From positions 1 through 7,903 of the forward strand of contig JAUILX010000044.1 of assembly GCA_030433395.1 (NCBI GenBank): a stretch of 7,903 nucleotides of DNA, in the 5' to 3' direction. Of the stretch, positions 6,383 to 7,903 are shown piece after piece. The stretch comes from Chlamydiia bacterium (lineage in GTDB: Bacteria; Chlamydiota; Chlamydiia; Chlamydiales; JACKPQ01). Positions within the stretch are counted from its first letter, which is position 1. Each line of letters opens with the position of its first letter. The translations under genes were made by a program, and so were the position numbers. The notes below the pieces were generated by a model. It ran no database searches. It had not been told where the DNA came from and was given only the letters and a program-made list of their open reading frames with translations.

Positions 6383-7303
6383 ATGTTTACAGTATATAAA
6401 AAATTAGAGGCGGATGAGACATTTCGCGAAGTTGACCAGCCCGAGCCAGGCTGCTGGATTCATATCGATGAGGCCACCTCAACCGATGTAACTCGTCTTG
6501 CAGAGCTCATTGATACCGAATACACAGACCTTCACGACTGTCTTGATCGCTACGAAATCCCCCGCATTGAGCGCTTAGATGAGCACATCGTCATCTATAC
6601 GCGCCACCCTTCCAAACAAGATGCAGGCCTCTACACAACCACCCTCACCCTTATTTTGACAAAAGATTATTTTATTACTGTCTGCCCTCAGCAAAGCTCT
6701 CTCATCGAAGCTTTTGTTAACCAAAAGCCCAATCTTACAACCGATCAAACTAGCAAGCTGCTTATTTACATCCTTCTTAAAATCACTCAAGAATACACAA
6801 TCAAGATCAAAAAGATTCGTGCCGGTGTCCTACGACAAGAAAAAGACATGCCCTCAGTTGGCAGTAAAGACATTACAAGCCTGACTATCCACGAAGAAAA
6901 CCTGAACCAATATCTATCTTCCCTCGTCCCCATGCGCAACGTTCTCGAAGCGATCACATCTGGCAGATTTACCATGCTCTACGAAAAAGACCAAGACCTA
7001 CTCGAAGACTTGCTCAATGCCTGCCTGCAATCAGAAGAGATCTGCGCAGTTAATCTTCGCTCCATCCAATCCCTGCGCGACTCCTACCAGATCATCTTCA
7101 CCAACCAGCTCAACCGCACCATCAAGCTCCTAACAGCCCTCACCATCATCCTTTCCCTGCCCACCATGGTTTCATCCCTCTACGGAATGAATGTCGCCCT
7201 CCCCTTCGAAAAAAGCGGCTTTGCCTTCATAGGCATCATGATCTTCACTGCAGCGATCTCTTTAGGTGCAGCCTACATCTTCTACCGCAAAAAATGGCTC
7301 TAG
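6383..7303 (+). CDS. corA: CorA family magnesium/divalent cation transporter
   Basis: CorA forms a pentameric inner-membrane channel for Mg2+ (sometimes Co2+ or Ni2+) gated by cytosolic metal binding. The 306 residues match the short bacterial CorA length. The large N-terminal cytosolic domain (about 1-235) ends in the long stalk helix (about 200-248). Two transmembrane helices follow, at about 249-267 and 279-299. The signature GMN is at 268-270 (codon for G at 7184), directly after TM1 and preceded by Tyr, followed by a short loop, VALPFEKSG. The protein ends in a basic tail, RKKWL, on the cytosolic side. The loop resembles the GMNVALP-type subgroup rather than the MPEL loop of classic CorA, so ion preference is not certain. 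The ATG at 6383 has no Shine-Dalgarno but gives the normal N-terminus. corA lies 24 nt after lpxD and could be read from it or from its own promoter. Confidence 0.94.
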   Translation: MFTVYKKLEADETFREVDQPEPGCWIHIDEATSTDVTRLAELIDTEYTDLHDCLDRYEIPRIERLDEHIVIYTRHPSKQDAGLYTTTLTLILTKDYFITVCPQQSSLIEAFVNQKPNLTTDQTSKLLIYILLKITQEYTIKIKKIRAGVLRQEKDMPSVGSKDITSLTIHEENLNQYLSSLVPMRNVLEAITSGRFTMLYEKDQDLLEDLLNACLQSEEICAVNLRSIQSLRDSYQIIFTNQLNRTIKLLTALTIILSLPTMVSSLYGMNVALPFEKSGFAFIGIMIFTAAISLGAAYIFYRKKWL

Positions 7304-7305
7304 AA

Positions 7306-7903
7306 TCAATACAAAAACCCAAATAGCCAAAGAGGAATGCGATTGCCTGATCCTATCTCGATGCCATCACACGCAAGAAAAGATTGGCCATGATCTTTGA
7401 TTTGATTAAATGTTTTCTTTCGATCACCAATTTCAAAGGGCCGTTTACCATCAACTAAAAAATCACCTGTCTTAGGCGCCTGCACTTGATGATTAACTTT
7501 AAGCATGCTCAAGAAAAATGTCTCCCTCAGAGTCCCCATTGCAGGATTCAAAGATCCGATAGCATAAAGTTGGTTTGTATTATTGAGAAAAATCTTATCC
7601 GGATGCTCCATTTGAGACATTTTTTGCGCTGCACTATCTAGGCATTGAATTAAGTCTGCGTCTTGCAAATGTCGAAAGTAATTTTTTAGCGTTCTGTTAT
7701 CTGGCACCTCTGTAACTGTTTGGATTTTCTTCCAATTAGGCACAAATGGAGCTGCATGCGCAATAAATTTTAATAGCTGCTTTAATTTAGCTACGCTGCT
7801 TCCCTTAAGATTAGGAAAAATTGATAACAAATCTGACTCAATTGTAGTGTGTAAGTTTTGCTCTAAAGTCATCAAATAAAGAGCGTCGTCATCAACCTCT
7901 TGA
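7306..7903 (-). CDS. AAA-family ATPase, C-terminal half with DUF4143-like domain (5' end missing)
   Basis: About 198 codons of a minus-strand gene are visible. The frame is open through the right edge (Gln-Glu-Val-Asp-Asp-Asp-Ala-Leu-Tyr before the TTG at 7875), so that TTG/ATG pair is internal and the ATPase core with the Walker motifs lies outside the window. The visible part fits the C-terminus of the common 'AAA family ATPase/DUF4143' group: a helical and winged-helix-like region with NRTLKNYFRHLQDADLI, then GTLRETFF, GDFLVDGK and FEIGDRKK, ending in IPLWLFGFLY. The Asp of GDF with FEIGDRKK resembles a PD-(D/E)xK nuclease-like fold, as proposed for this group. Biological role is unknown; such genes are scattered among bacteria and often look horizontally acquired. 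It converges on corA with 2 nt between stops, and its own stop is TGA (7306-7308). Confidence 0.82.
   Translation of the reverse strand, partial: QEVDDDALYLMTLEQNLHTTIESDLLSIFPNLKGSSVAKLKQLLKFIAHAAPFVPNWKKIQTVTEVPDNRTLKNYFRHLQDADLIQCLDSAAQKMSQMEHPDKIFLNNTNQLYAIGSLNPAMGTLRETFFLSMLKVNHQVQAPKTGDFLVDGKRPFEIGDRKKTFNQIKDHGQSFLACDGIEIGSGNRIPLWLFGFLY

Noticed and set aside
7873..7875. TTG at 7875 as the start of a complete 189-residue protein
   Set aside because: The frame stays open to the window edge and the visible product is only the C-terminal half of a longer ATPase family.

Overview
The window reads as an ordinary, densely packed bacterial core-genome segment from a Gram-negative (diderm, lipid A-making) organism. 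The order bamA-skp-lpxD, with corA immediately after lpxD instead of fabZ/lpxA, plus a PgcA-type phosphohexomutase and a small single-RRM glycine-tailed RNA-binding protein, is most reminiscent of Chlamydiae, probably an environmental Chlamydia-like lineage rather than Chlamydia itself. That placement is inferred from gene order and protein character and was not tested by a search.

Layout. Positions 1-1646 hold the 3' part of a phosphoglucomutase/phosphomannomutase gene whose 5' end lies outside the window. A gap of about 207 nt follows: an AT-rich stretch, then a probable promoter and a structured leader for a 103-residue RRM protein (1854-2165), closed by a clear intrinsic terminator (2174-2201). 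A new transcription unit then begins with bamA (2263-4752, TTG start), followed after 24 nt by skp/ompH (4777-5328), which overlaps lpxD (5321-6358) by 8 nt. corA (6383-7303) follows 24 nt later, has no visible ribosome binding site and has a -10-like box placed as for a leaderless mRNA. On the minus strand, converging on corA with only 2 nt between the stop codons, is the C-terminal half of an AAA/DUF4143-type ATPase (7306-7903) that runs off the right edge.

How the genes fit together. bamA, skp and lpxD form an outer-membrane biogenesis unit: Skp chaperones nascent outer-membrane proteins through the periplasm, BamA inserts them, and LpxD makes a lipid A precursor for the same membrane. The phosphohexomutase supplies sugar phosphates for glycogen or surface sugars. 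CorA is a divalent cation channel, and the RRM protein is a probable post-transcriptional regulator. No gene-free stretch exceeds 300 nt. I see no RNA genes, CRISPR array, insertion sequence, attachment site or origin.

No novel multi-gene system is visible. The most interesting signals are regulatory: an imperfect hairpin that would pair with the Shine-Dalgarno of the RRM gene, and the apparently leaderless start of corA with a small inverted repeat over its -10 box.
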